Assembly (NCBI RefSeq): GCF_004827385.1
Contig: NZ_SRXN01000012.1
Span: 124,001-188,000, forward strand
Direction: 5' to 3'
Length of the DNA: 64,000 nt
Origin: Ensifer sp. MPMI2T
Lineage (GTDB): Bacteria > Pseudomonadota > Alphaproteobacteria > Rhizobiales > Rhizobiaceae
Positions within the stretch are counted from its first letter, which is position 1. Every line of letters starts with the position of its first letter. A program made the position numbers and the translations under genes. Positions 17,457-25,887 of the stretch are shown here, piece after piece. The notes under the pieces are model-generated. The model was not told the DNA's origin. It saw only the letters and a list, made by a program, of their open reading frames with translations, and searched no databases.

Positions 17457-19583
17457 ATGGCTACTGCTGCTCAGAAGATCGTTCTGTCGTCCTCGCGCGA
17501 CATCCCCTTTAACAAGCTGGTGCTCAGCCAGTCCAACGTTCGGCGCGTGAAGGCCGGCGTCTCGATCGAGGACCTGGCGGCCTCGATCGCCCGGCGCGGC
17601 CTGATCCAGAGCCTCAGCGTCGTGCCCGTCGCCGACGCCGACGGTAACGAGACCGGCATGTTCGAGGTGCCCGCCGGCGGCCGCCGCTTCCGGGCGCTGG
17701 AGATGCTGGTCAAGCAGAAGCGCCTCGCCAAGATCGCGCCGGTGCCCTGCATCGTGCGCGAGCGAGACAGCGCCATCCTGGCTGAGGAGGTCTCGCTCGC
17801 CGAGAATATCGAGCGCGCGCCGCTCCATCCCCTTGACCAGTATCGCGCCTTCCAGGACATGCGCGACAAGGGCATGAGCGAGGAAGACATCGCCGCAGCC
17901 TTCTTCGTGCCGGCCCAAGTCGTGAAGCAGCGTCTACGGCTTGCGTCCGCGTCGCCCGCGCTGCTCGACGTCTATGCCGAGGACGGCATGACGCTGGAGC
18001 AGCTCATGGCCTTCACCGTGTCGCACGACCATGCCCGCCAGGAACAGGTCTGGGACGCAATCAAGGACGCCTGGTCGAAGGAGCCGTACCAGATCCGGCG
18101 CATGCTCACCGAGACCACGGTGCGTGCCTCGGACAAGCGGGCGGTGTTCGTCGGCGTCGAGGCCTATGAGGCCGCCGGCGGCGTCACCATGCGCGATCTC
18201 TTCCAGTCCGACGATGGCGGCTGGTTGCAGGACGCGGGTCTGCTCGACCGCCTGGTCGCCGAGAAGCTGAAGGCCACGGCCGAGACGATCGCCGCCGAAG
18301 GCTGGAAGTGGATCGAGGTCGCGGTCAGCTTCCCCTATGACGCCACGCGGGGCCTGCGCGAGCTGCAGGGCGAACCGCTCGACCTTTCGGCCGAGGAGCA
18401 GGCCACGATCGAGGCGCTCAACGCCGAATATCAGAAGCTCGAGGCCGACTATGAAGGCGCCGACGAGCTGCCGGACGAGGTCGATCAGCGCCTCGGCGAG
18501 ATCGAGACGGCGCTCGCCGCCTTTGAGACCCGGCCGGTGCACTTCGAGGCGGACGACATCGCTCGCGCGGGCGTGTTCATCAGCGTCGCCCATGACGGCA
18601 GCCTCGACATCGACCGTGGCTACGTGCGGGCGGAGGATGAAGCGCCGATCGAGCCCGAGGGCGAGATCGGCGTGGGCGCCGGCGGCGATCCGGCCGACCC
18701 CGTGGTGCAGCGGGCAGTCATCACCATCGGCGGCCAGCCCGCCGAGCCCGAGGACGACGAGGATGACGGCGTCATCAAGCCGCTGCCGGAGCGCGTAGTC
18801 ATCGAGCTCACGGCCTATCGCACGCTCGCGCTGCGCAACGCCGTCGCGGAGAACCCGCACGTCGCCATGACCGCGCTGCTCCACAAGCTCGTCTCGGACA
18901 CCTTCATGACCCGCATGTATACGGGCGCCATGGAAGCCGGCGTGAAGCACGTCTTCTTCCCGGCCCAGGACGATGCGCTGAAGGACAGCCCGTCGGCGCG
19001 CGCGGTGCAGGACCGCCACGCCGCCTGGGCGGGCGACATCCCGAAGGAGGACGACGCCCTCTGGGACTGGCTCGCGGGTCTGGACGACGCCAGCCGGATG
19101 GCGCTCCTGGCGCATTGCGTCAGCTATGGCGTAAACGCGCTCTATGAGCGCCCGAACCCGTACAGCGGCAACGGCGTGTCGCAGCACACGCTCGACATGC
19201 GGCTCGCCCAGGCCGACCGCCTGACCCGGGCGACCGGGCTCGATCTTGTCGAGGCCGGCTGGCGTCCGACCGTCGGCAACTACCTCAACCGGGTCACCAA
19301 GCCCCGCATCCTGCAGGCGGTCCGCGAGGGCGCCGGCGAGCAGGCCGCGCAGCTCATCGACCATCTGAAAAAGGGCGACATGGCGAAGGAGGCCGAGCGC
19401 CTGCTGGCCGACACGGGCTGGCTGCCGGAACCGCTGCGCCTGGTCGCCGAGGCCGAGGCGTCGACGCCGGAAACCCAGACCGGCGGCGAGGATGACGGCG
19501 CTGCGCTGCCCGACTTCCTCGCGGGCGATGACGAGGAGTCCGCCGGCGAAGACGACGAACGCCACCTCGTCGCAGCCGAGTGA
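17457..19583 (+). CDS. Large ParB/RepB/Spo0J-type nucleoid or plasmid protein
   Basis: 708 aa, about twice a standard ParB. The N-terminal ParB/Srx domain is clear: QSNVRRVKAGVSIEDLAASI, PAGGRRFRALE (nucleotide-binding motif) and ENIERAPLHPLDQYRAF, followed by a HTH region (FFVPAQVVKQRLRLAS). The C-terminal 450 residues are acidic and rich in E and D, with no known domain. It may bind DNA for partition or regulation, or act on single-stranded DNA. It is not beside parA (39834), which suggests a role other than classic partition. A very stable hairpin follows the stop. Confidence 0.85.
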   Translation: MATAAQKIVLSSSRDIPFNKLVLSQSNVRRVKAGVSIEDLAASIARRGLIQSLSVVPVADADGNETGMFEVPAGGRRFRALEMLVKQKRLAKIAPVPCIVRERDSAILAEEVSLAENIERAPLHPLDQYRAFQDMRDKGMSEEDIAAAFFVPAQVVKQRLRLASASPALLDVYAEDGMTLEQLMAFTVSHDHARQEQVWDAIKDAWSKEPYQIRRMLTETTVRASDKRAVFVGVEAYEAAGGVTMRDLFQSDDGGWLQDAGLLDRLVAEKLKATAETIAAEGWKWIEVAVSFPYDATRGLRELQGEPLDLSAEEQATIEALNAEYQKLEADYEGADELPDEVDQRLGEIETALAAFETRPVHFEADDIARAGVFISVAHDGSLDIDRGYVRAEDEAPIEPEGEIGVGAGGDPADPVVQRAVITIGGQPAEPEDDEDDGVIKPLPERVVIELTAYRTLALRNAVAENPHVAMTALLHKLVSDTFMTRMYTGAMEAGVKHVFFPAQDDALKDSPSARAVQDRHAAWAGDIPKEDDALWDWLAGLDDASRMALLAHCVSYGVNALYERPNPYSGNGVSQHTLDMRLAQADRLTRATGLDLVEAGWRPTVGNYLNRVTKPRILQAVREGAGEQAAQLIDHLKKGDMAKEAERLLADTGWLPEPLRLVAEAEASTPETQTGGEDDGAALPDFLAGDDEESAGEDDERHLVAAE

Positions 19584-19590
19584 TCGCGCA

Positions 19591-19616
19591 GGCGGGGCGG
19601 CTTCGGCCGCTCCGCC
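19591..19616 (+). terminator. Very stable UUCG hairpin after the parB-like gene
   Basis: Arms of 11 bases (19591-19601 and 19606-19616, with one G-U) close on a C(UUCG)G tetraloop eight bases after the parB-like stop. There is no T run, so it is more likely an mRNA-end or processing hairpin than a complete intrinsic terminator. Confidence 0.5.
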
Positions 19617-19642
19617 CATCCCTCCAACCGAGGAGCTGCGCC

Positions 19643-19861
19643 ATGTCTCAATCCAGCCCGGCGCCCCGGCGCGTCGTTTTCCAATATCTCGTTCCCGTGC
19701 AGGTCGAAGTCGAGGACGGGCTCGTTGCCCGCGTCACCGTCATCGACGAGACGCCAGTCCGCGACCCCACCGTCGTCGAGGGCGACCCCGCCGATCTCGA
19801 CGATGCCGTGCGAGCTGCCGACGACGGCCAGGCCTGGCCGTCCTGGCGTTTCGGCTACTAG
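19643..19861 (+). CDS. Small uncharacterised acidic protein
   Basis: 72 aa, ATG 19643 behind AGGAG (19631-19635). The sequence is acidic (VEVEDGLVARVTVIDETP, EGDPADLDDAVRAADDG) with a C-terminal WPSWRFGY. No domain is recognised. It lies in the ICE backbone between the parB-like gene and two other small genes, and an intrinsic terminator follows. Confidence 0.7.
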   Translation: MSQSSPAPRRVVFQYLVPVQVEVEDGLVARVTVIDETPVRDPTVVEGDPADLDDAVRAADDGQAWPSWRFGY

Positions 19862-19885
19862 CCCTGCCACCTTCGATCCCTCCCG

Positions 19886-19911
19886 AGCCCGGCCCAGCGC
19901 CGGGCTTTTTT
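19886..19911 (+). terminator. Rho-independent terminator
   Basis: AGCCCGGC (19886-19893) and GCCGGGCT (19899-19906) are perfect 8-base arms with a 5-base loop, followed by a run of six T (19906-19911). Confidence 0.85.
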
Positions 19912-19928
19912 CGTTTCAGGAGCCCGCC

Positions 19929-20342
19929 ATGACCGATTTTCTCAGCCGCTTTTCCTGCCTGCTCGACGTCGGCACCGCCGCCAACGCGGCGCGCGCCTTC
20001 GACATCTACACGGCGCTCATCGCCGAAAACGCCCGCGACGACCCGCCGGCCGAGCCGTTCGTGCTCTCGCTTTCGCCCGAATACGGACCGGCCCGCCTTT
20101 GGCTGCGCGATCCCGGCAGCGCTGACCAGCAGCTCGCGATCACCTTCGTGACCCGCTGCGCCGAGGCCTTCGGCCTAACCGGGCGCTGGGGATTCCAATG
20201 GGCGAACATCGCCTCGAACCCCGTCGTCAACGGATTCTCCGGCGGCGCCCATCTCCTCGATCTTTCGACCGGCCGGACGCTCGAGTGGATGAGTACCGGG
20301 CGCTGGCTCACCGACCGGCTTGCCGAGGGAGGCGCGCGATGA
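19929..20342 (+). CDS. Uncharacterised ICE backbone protein
   Basis: 137 aa, ATG 19929 after AGGAG. Begins MTDFLSRFSCLLDVGTAANA and contains RWGFQWANIASNPVVNGFSGGAHLLDL. Soluble; no known catalytic motif. Its stop overlaps the next gene as ATGA, so they form a small operon. Confidence 0.7.
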   Translation: MTDFLSRFSCLLDVGTAANAARAFDIYTALIAENARDDPPAEPFVLSLSPEYGPARLWLRDPGSADQQLAITFVTRCAEAFGLTGRWGFQWANIASNPVVNGFSGGAHLLDLSTGRTLEWMSTGRWLTDRLAEGGAR

Positions 20343-20563
20343 CCATTCCCGACCATGCCCGCGCCAACTTCCATACGCTGCTGCGCGCCGCGACCAGCGG
20401 CGACCTGGCGCTGATGGAATGCACCGAGGTCGCGACTGGCGAGACCCGCTACGTCATCTGCGCCGTCGGGCGCGATGACGGCGAATATGTGTTCACCCCG
20501 TTCGGCCATCTGGCCGACGGCGACCCCTTCGCGCTTTACCGTCCGCCCGAGGCCTCGACCTGA
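20339..20563 (+). CDS. Small uncharacterised ICE protein
   Basis: 74 aa, ATG 20339 overlapping the preceding stop. Sequence MTIPDHARANFHTLLRAA then ALMECTEVATGETRYVICAV looks like a conserved small family of plasmid and ICE proteins without known function. The stop region overlaps the 3' end of the convergent gene 20536-20985 by 28 bases. Confidence 0.7.
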   Translation: MTIPDHARANFHTLLRAATSGDLALMECTEVATGETRYVICAVGRDDGEYVFTPFGHLADGDPFALYRPPEAST

Positions 20564-20985
20564 GGGCGGACACGCTCGAACTGGTCGCCGACGATCGCGC
20601 GGGCCCTGGCCGGAAACGCCGCGTCGCCGGCCGGCACGACGAAGCTGTCGAAGGCATGCGTCGGGTAATAGGCGTTCAGCACGGTGACGATCCCGTCCAG
20701 CCCGGCCACCGCCTTCAGGCCCGCGGCCTTGGCGAAGGCCAGCGCCTTCTCCAGATCGTGGCGGACATGCCGGCGACAGCGATCGTCGCTCCAGCCCCGG
20801 GCGACGAGGAATGCCTTCAGTACCAGCTCGGTGGCGATGGCGATCACGATCACGTAGCAGATCTCTCGCGCATCGCCGCGATCGGCCGCGTCTGAGCCCC
20901 GCAGGAAACCTTCGCCATTGGCGAGGAATACAGCCGCAAGCTCGCGGTCGATGTCGCCCGCCGCTACCAGACCGCGACCTCCCAC
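20536..20985 (-). CDS. Possible HEPN-like helical protein
   Basis: 149 aa if started at GTG 20985, which overlaps the upstream minus-strand gene by 22 bases. Core helices EICYVIVIAIATELVLKAFL and RRHVRHDLEKAL resemble the HEPN type with a conserved H-D-L, rather than R-x4-H. The same frame stays open far upstream, antisense to the methylase-helicase gene, but that part has no protein character. The start is uncertain. Function is unknown; HEPN proteins of this type often pair with nucleotidyltransferases, none of which is seen nearby. Confidence 0.5.
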   Translation of the reverse strand: MGGRGLVAAGDIDRELAAVFLANGEGFLRGSDAADRGDAREICYVIVIAIATELVLKAFLVARGWSDDRCRRHVRHDLEKALAFAKAAGLKAVAGLDGIVTVLNAYYPTHAFDSFVVPAGDAAFPARARAIVGDQFERVRPQVEASGGR

Positions 20986-21338
20986 TGGCCATTCACCCGG
21001 GCAAAGCCGATCGGGCGGTTCTGCGGAGCCGCACCGGCCTTTGTCGGGTCCATGACGAGCTGCGTCATGCATGTCACGCCGGGTCCGACGCCGCCCGGTG
21101 AGCAGTCGCCGAGCTTCAGCGTCGCACGTTCGAGCGACGTCCCGGTGAACCGGCGATAGCGCCGCACGGCGGCCGTCGCTTCTTCCTCGCTCGGCTGTGC
21201 CACGCCGGCGACCACGGCCGGCGACGCGGCGACGGGCGCAGCGGCGACCGGCGAGATCACCGGCCGGAGAACGAAGCCCGCGCCGAATCCGACCGCCAGG
21301 CATCCCGCCGCAATGATGCCGATCGCGCTTCCCTTCAT
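20964..21338 (-). CDS. Uncharacterised membrane-anchored or secreted protein
   Basis: 124 aa, ATG at 21338 with AGGAAGG upstream on the minus strand. One N-terminal membrane segment or signal (IGIIAAGCLAVGFGAGFVL), an Ala/Pro-rich linker, then a small domain with two cysteines (LGDCSPGGVGPGVTCMTQLV) ending NGQWEVAVW. Probably periplasmic. First gene of a two-gene minus-strand unit within an otherwise plus-strand block. Confidence 0.7.
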   Translation of the reverse strand: MKGSAIGIIAAGCLAVGFGAGFVLRPVISPVAAAPVAASPAVVAGVAQPSEEEATAAVRRYRRFTGTSLERATLKLGDCSPGGVGPGVTCMTQLVMDPTKAGAAPQNRPIGFARVNGQWEVAVW

Positions 21339-21487
21339 AACGTCTGCCTTCCTCGCCCGGCGCGGCGAGCCCGCCGAAGGAGACGCCGCGGCTAATTTTC
21401 CCAACCGAGATTAACGTCCCATCGCCGCCGCCGGAAGCCGGAGCGATGGGACGGGCGCCGACCGCGCCAGAGTGAGAGGTCGGCCGG

Positions 21488-21540
21488 GACGGGTTTGAGC
21501 CCGTCCGGTCGAGAGAGAGCGCCGGGCTGGCTCGTCCGTC
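21488..21540 (+). promoter_or_regulatory. Structured leader element, copy C (before methylase-helicase gene)
   Basis: GACGG (21488-21492) can pair with CCGTC (21536-21540) and GAGCC (21497-21501) with GGCTC (21529-21533). An inner CCGG/CCGG stem presents GAGAGAGAG (21511-21519). An alternative local hairpin GACGGG/CCCGTC (21488-21493 with 21500-21505) competes with it. ATG follows at 21565. Confidence 0.6.
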
Positions 21541-21564
21541 TTCCGCTCTTTCGAGGTATCCTCC

Positions 21565-24500
21565 ATGCTTCACACTCCCGTCTCCGGAGCCGCTCCGGCG
21601 GCCCCGCTTCCGCTCGTGCTCGACGCGCCTCCGGCCGCCGCAATCCTCGCCGCCGCCGGCCATCTCCTTCCCCATTTCGAACAGGGCCGCACGATCGACG
21701 CCGCGATCCTGCGCGCCGCCATGGAACAGGCCTTCGGCGCCTCCGACGCCAGCGGCGCCTGGTACTGGAAGACGGCCTATGACGCTTGCGAGGCGGCGAC
21801 CGTCCTGTTCCTGCGCAAATACGGAAAGCCGCTTTTCCGCAAAGCCGCGTCTCCGGCTGCACGGCTGGCCGCGTTGAGCAAGATCGCCGGGCTGCTGCCG
21901 ACCCATACGCGCCGCTCCGAAGAGGCCCAGGCCCTTCAGCAGTTCTCGACGCCGACGCCGCTCGGTCTGGCGGCCTTGACCGCCGCAGCGCTCACGCCCG
22001 CGGACCGGGTGCTGGAGCCCTCGGCCGGCACGGGCCTGCTCGCGGTCCTCGCGGAAGTCGCCCGTTCCGATCTCATCCTCAACGAGCTGGCCGAGACCCG
22101 CGCCGATCTGCTCGCCTCTCTCTTTCCGGCTATTGCCATCACGCGCTTCGACGCCGCCCAGATCGACGATCACCTCGATCGCGCCGCCGTTCCCAGCGTC
22201 GTCATCATGAACCCTCCGTTCTCGGTCATGGCGAACGTCTCCGGACGCGTCGCCGACGCCGCCTATCGCCACATTGCCTCGGCGCTGGCGCGGCTGGCGC
22301 CGGGCGGCCGGCTGGTGGCGATCACCGGCGCGAATTTCTCGCCCGAGCTGCCCGCCTGGCGGGACAGCTTCGCCCGGCTGCAGGAGCGCGGCCGCGTCCT
22401 GTTCACCGCGGCGATCGCAGGCTCGGTCTATGCCAAGCACGGCACGACCATCGAAACCCGCCTGACAGTCATCGACAAGGCCCCCGCCGAGGATGCTGCG
22501 CGCTTCCCCGCATCCCCCGGCATTGCCCCCGACGTAGCGACGCTGCTCGCCTGGATCGAGCGGGACGTGCCGCCGCGCATGGCCGTCGCGCTGCCCAAGG
22601 TCACGCCCGACGCCGCGCCGCGCGCCGTTCGCGGCTATCTCGCCCGGACCACGGCCGCCACGCCCGCCCGGCGGACGGCCGAGATCGAAGGCGTGCCGCT
22701 CGACTATGAGACCGTGGACTGGATGCCGCCCGAAGGAGGCCGCCTTTCGGACTCGATCTACGAGGTCTATGCGCTCCAGTCGATCCGCATCCCGGATGCG
22801 CAGCCCCATCCCACCAAGCTGGTGCAATCGGCCGCGATGGCCTCGGTCGCGCCGCCGAAGCCGAGCTATCGGCCGACGCTGCCGGCCGGGATCGTCACCG
22901 ATGGGCTTCTGTCCGACGCCCAGCTCGAGACGGTGATCTATGCCGGGGAGGCCCATGGCGAATATCTCGCCGGCGCATGGACTGTGGATGAGACCGGCGA
23001 CCTCGTCACCGCCGCACCGGACGATGCGCCGAACGCCATCCGCTTCCGCCGGGGCTTCATGCTCGGCGACGGCACCGGCGCCGGCAAGGGTCGCCAATCC
23101 GCCGGCATCATTCTCGACAACTGGCTCCAGGGCCGGCGCAGAGCGGTCTGGATTTCGAAGTCGGACAAGCTGCTGGAGGACGCGCAACGCGACTGGTCGG
23201 CGCTCGGCATGGAGCGGCTGCTCGTCACGCCGCTGTCGCGCTTCCCGCAGGGCACACCGATCCGGCTGAACGAAGGCGTCCTATTCACCACCTACGCCAC
23301 GCTACGGTCCGACGACCGTGGCGAGAAGCTTTCGCGGGTCAAGCAGATCGTCGAATGGTTGGGCTCCGATTTCGACGGAGTGATCATTTTCGACGAGTCC
23401 CACACGATGCAGAACGCCGGCGGCGGCAAGGGAGAACGGGGCGACGTGGCCCCGTCGCAGCAAGGCCGTGCGGGGCTCCGGCTCCAGCACGCGCTCCCCA
23501 ACGCCCGCGTCGTCTATGTCTCGGCGACCGGCGCGACCACCGTCCACAATCTCGCCTATGCTCAGCGGCTCGGCCTGTGGGGCGGCGACGATTTCCCCTT
23601 CGCCAATCGCGCCGAGTTCGTCGAAGCCGTGGAGAATGGCGGCGTCGCGGCCATGGAGGTGCTCGCCCGCGATCTGCGCGCGCTCGGCCTCTACACGGCC
23701 CGGTCGCTCTCCTATGACGGCGTCGAATACGAGTTGGTCGAGCATCAGCTCACGCCCGAGCAGACCCGCATCTACGACGCCTATGCGGGCGCCTTCGCCA
23801 TCATTCACAATCATCTCGACGCAGCCATGCAGGCCGCCAACATCACAGGCGACAGCGGCACGCTGAACCGGCAGGCGAAGTCGGCCGCGCGCTCGGCCTT
23901 CGAGAGCGCCAAGCAGCGCTTCTTCGGCCATCTCCTGACCAGCATGAAAACGCCGACGCTGATCCGCTCGATCGAGCAGGACCTGGCCGTCGGGCACACC
24001 GCCGTCATCCAGATCGTCTCAACCGGCGAAGCGCTGATGGAGCGACGACTGGCCGAGATCCCGACCGAGGAATGGAACGACGTGCGCGTCGACATCACGC
24101 CGCGCGAATATGTCCTCGACTATCTCGCCCATTCGTTCCCGGTCCAGCTTTACGAGCCGTTCTCCGACAGCGAGGGCAACCTGTCCTCGCGGCCGGTCTA
24201 CCGGGACGGCCAGCCCGTCGAAAGCCGGGAAGCCGTCGCCCGCCGCGACGAGCTGATCGAGCGGCTCGCATCGCTCGAACCCGTGCCCGGCGCCCTCGAC
24301 CAGATCGTCCAGCGCTTCGGCACCGATGTCGTCGCCGAGGTCACCGGCCGGTCGCGCCGCGTGGTGCGCAAGGGCGAGCGCCTTGCGGTCGAAAACCGGG
24401 CGGGATCGGCCAACCTCGCCGAGGCGGCCGCCTTCATGGACGACCAGAAGCGCATCCTCATCTTCTCGGATGCTGGCGGCACGGGTCGCAGCTATCACGC

Positions 24501-25887
24501 CGATCTCGCCGCCCGGAACCAGCGCCGGCGCATTCACTATCTGCTGGAGCCGGGCTGGAAAGCCGACGCTGCGATCCAAGGGCTCGGCCGCACCAACCGC
24601 ACCAACCAGGCGCAGCCGCCACTCTTCCGTCCGATCGCCAGCGACGTGAAGGCCGAAAAGCGCTTTCTCTCGACGATTGCGCGCCGGCTCGACACGCTCG
24701 GCGCCATCACGCGTGGCCAGCGCCAGACCGGCGGCCAGGGCCTGTTCCGGCCCGAGGACAATCTGGAAAGCCCATACGCCCGCGATGCGCTGCGCCAGCT
24801 CTACCTGCTGCTCGTCCGCGGCAAGGTCGAGGGCTGCTCGCTCGACCGCTTTGAGTCCGCCACCGGTCTCAAGCTCATGGACGATAACGGCATCAAGGAC
24901 GAATTGCCGCCGATCACCACCTTCCTCAATCGCCTCTTGGCGCTGACCATCGACCTGCAGGGCGTGCTCTTCACGGCGTTCGAGCAGCTCCTGACCGCCA
25001 AGGTCGAGGGCGCGATCCGCAGCGGCGTCTATGATATCGGGCTGGAGACGCTGCAGGCCGAAAGCTTCGTCGTCACCGACTCCCAAGTGATCCACACCCA
25101 TCCTGGCACCAGCGCGGAAACGCGGCTTCTCACCATCACCCGCCGGGAGCGCAATCGGCCGACGAGCCTCGCCGACGCACTCGACCAACTTTCCGATCCG
25201 CGCGCACGCCTCCTGGTCAACGGCCGCTCCGGACGCGCCGCCGTGCAGGTTCCCGCACCCTCGATGATGCTCGACGACGGCGAGATCGAGCGCCGCGTCT
25301 GCCTGATCCGGCCGACGGAGCAACACTATGCGCCGCTGCGCATGATGGACGAAAGCCATTGGGAGGAAGCCGATCGTGCCGCCTTCGCCGCCGCGTGGCG
25401 GGCGGAGCTGAACGATGTGCCGGAGTTCACCGACAGCACGATCCATATCGTCGCCGGCCTGCTGCTGCCGATCTGGAAGCGTCTTCCGAACGAGTCGACC
25501 CGCGTCTACCGGCTCCAGACCGATACGGGCGAGCGCATCATCGGCCGCCGTGTTTCGCCCGCCTGGGCGGCGAACGCCGTCACCACCGGCGCTGCGTCGC
25601 TCACCCCGGAGCAGGCCTTCGCCGCGCTGATGGATGGCACGACGATCGTCGATCTCGCCGAGGGCCTTCAGCTTCGTCGCGCGCGCGTCATGAGCGCCCA
25701 GCGGCTGGAGCTGACTGGCTTCACCGAGGCGATGCGGGATCGTCTGCGGGCCTATGGCCTGTTCAGCGAGATCATCTCGTGGAAGCTCCGCTTCTTCGTG
25801 CCGGTCGACGCCGCCGGGCCAGCCGTCCTCGCCAGGCTGCTCGACACTTATCCCGTGGCGCGCATCTCCGAGCGGGAGGCCGCGTGA
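21565..25887 (+). CDS. DNA methylase - strawberry-notch-type helicase fusion
   Basis: 1440 aa. Residues about 130-320 are an N6-adenine methyltransferase-like domain: FSTPTPLGLAAL, LEPSAGTGLLAVLAE (SAM motif I) and IMNPPFSV (motif IV NPPF). Residues about 450-1050 are a superfamily II helicase: GDGTGAGKGRQSAG (Walker A, near 500), FDESHTMQNAGG (DESH, near 610) and a strawberry-notch C-terminal segment with GRTNRTNQAQPPLF. Such fusions are known on plasmids and ICEs of Proteobacteria; their role is not established, with protection or DNA-entry functions suggested by the domains. It follows leader copy C and overlaps the next gene by one base. Confidence 0.85.
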   Translation: MLHTPVSGAAPAAPLPLVLDAPPAAAILAAAGHLLPHFEQGRTIDAAILRAAMEQAFGASDASGAWYWKTAYDACEAATVLFLRKYGKPLFRKAASPAARLAALSKIAGLLPTHTRRSEEAQALQQFSTPTPLGLAALTAAALTPADRVLEPSAGTGLLAVLAEVARSDLILNELAETRADLLASLFPAIAITRFDAAQIDDHLDRAAVPSVVIMNPPFSVMANVSGRVADAAYRHIASALARLAPGGRLVAITGANFSPELPAWRDSFARLQERGRVLFTAAIAGSVYAKHGTTIETRLTVIDKAPAEDAARFPASPGIAPDVATLLAWIERDVPPRMAVALPKVTPDAAPRAVRGYLARTTAATPARRTAEIEGVPLDYETVDWMPPEGGRLSDSIYEVYALQSIRIPDAQPHPTKLVQSAAMASVAPPKPSYRPTLPAGIVTDGLLSDAQLETVIYAGEAHGEYLAGAWTVDETGDLVTAAPDDAPNAIRFRRGFMLGDGTGAGKGRQSAGIILDNWLQGRRRAVWISKSDKLLEDAQRDWSALGMERLLVTPLSRFPQGTPIRLNEGVLFTTYATLRSDDRGEKLSRVKQIVEWLGSDFDGVIIFDESHTMQNAGGGKGERGDVAPSQQGRAGLRLQHALPNARVVYVSATGATTVHNLAYAQRLGLWGGDDFPFANRAEFVEAVENGGVAAMEVLARDLRALGLYTARSLSYDGVEYELVEHQLTPEQTRIYDAYAGAFAIIHNHLDAAMQAANITGDSGTLNRQAKSAARSAFESAKQRFFGHLLTSMKTPTLIRSIEQDLAVGHTAVIQIVSTGEALMERRLAEIPTEEWNDVRVDITPREYVLDYLAHSFPVQLYEPFSDSEGNLSSRPVYRDGQPVESREAVARRDELIERLASLEPVPGALDQIVQRFGTDVVAEVTGRSRRVVRKGERLAVENRAGSANLAEAAAFMDDQKRILIFSDAGGTGRSYHADLAARNQRRRIHYLLEPGWKADAAIQGLGRTNRTNQAQPPLFRPIASDVKAEKRFLSTIARRLDTLGAITRGQRQTGGQGLFRPEDNLESPYARDALRQLYLLLVRGKVEGCSLDRFESATGLKLMDDNGIKDELPPITTFLNRLLALTIDLQGVLFTAFEQLLTAKVEGAIRSGVYDIGLETLQAESFVVTDSQVIHTHPGTSAETRLLTITRRERNRPTSLADALDQLSDPRARLLVNGRSGRAAVQVPAPSMMLDDGEIERRVCLIRPTEQHYAPLRMMDESHWEEADRAAFAAAWRAELNDVPEFTDSTIHIVAGLLLPIWKRLPNESTRVYRLQTDTGERIIGRRVSPAWAANAVTTGAASLTPEQAFAALMDGTTIVDLAEGLQLRRARVMSAQRLELTGFTEAMRDRLRAYGLFSEIISWKLRFFVPVDAAGPAVLARLLDTYPVARISEREAA

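Noticed and set aside
17934-19619. 561-codon minus-strand open frame
   Set aside because: Antisense shadow of the ParB-like gene; no ribosome site or domain.
20986-23187. Long open minus-strand frame antisense to the methylase-helicase gene (upstream part of the 883-codon frame)
   Set aside because: High-GC shadow; low-complexity Arg/Gly composition, no motifs, and the plus strand encodes a clear enzyme. Only the last 149 codons look like a protein.
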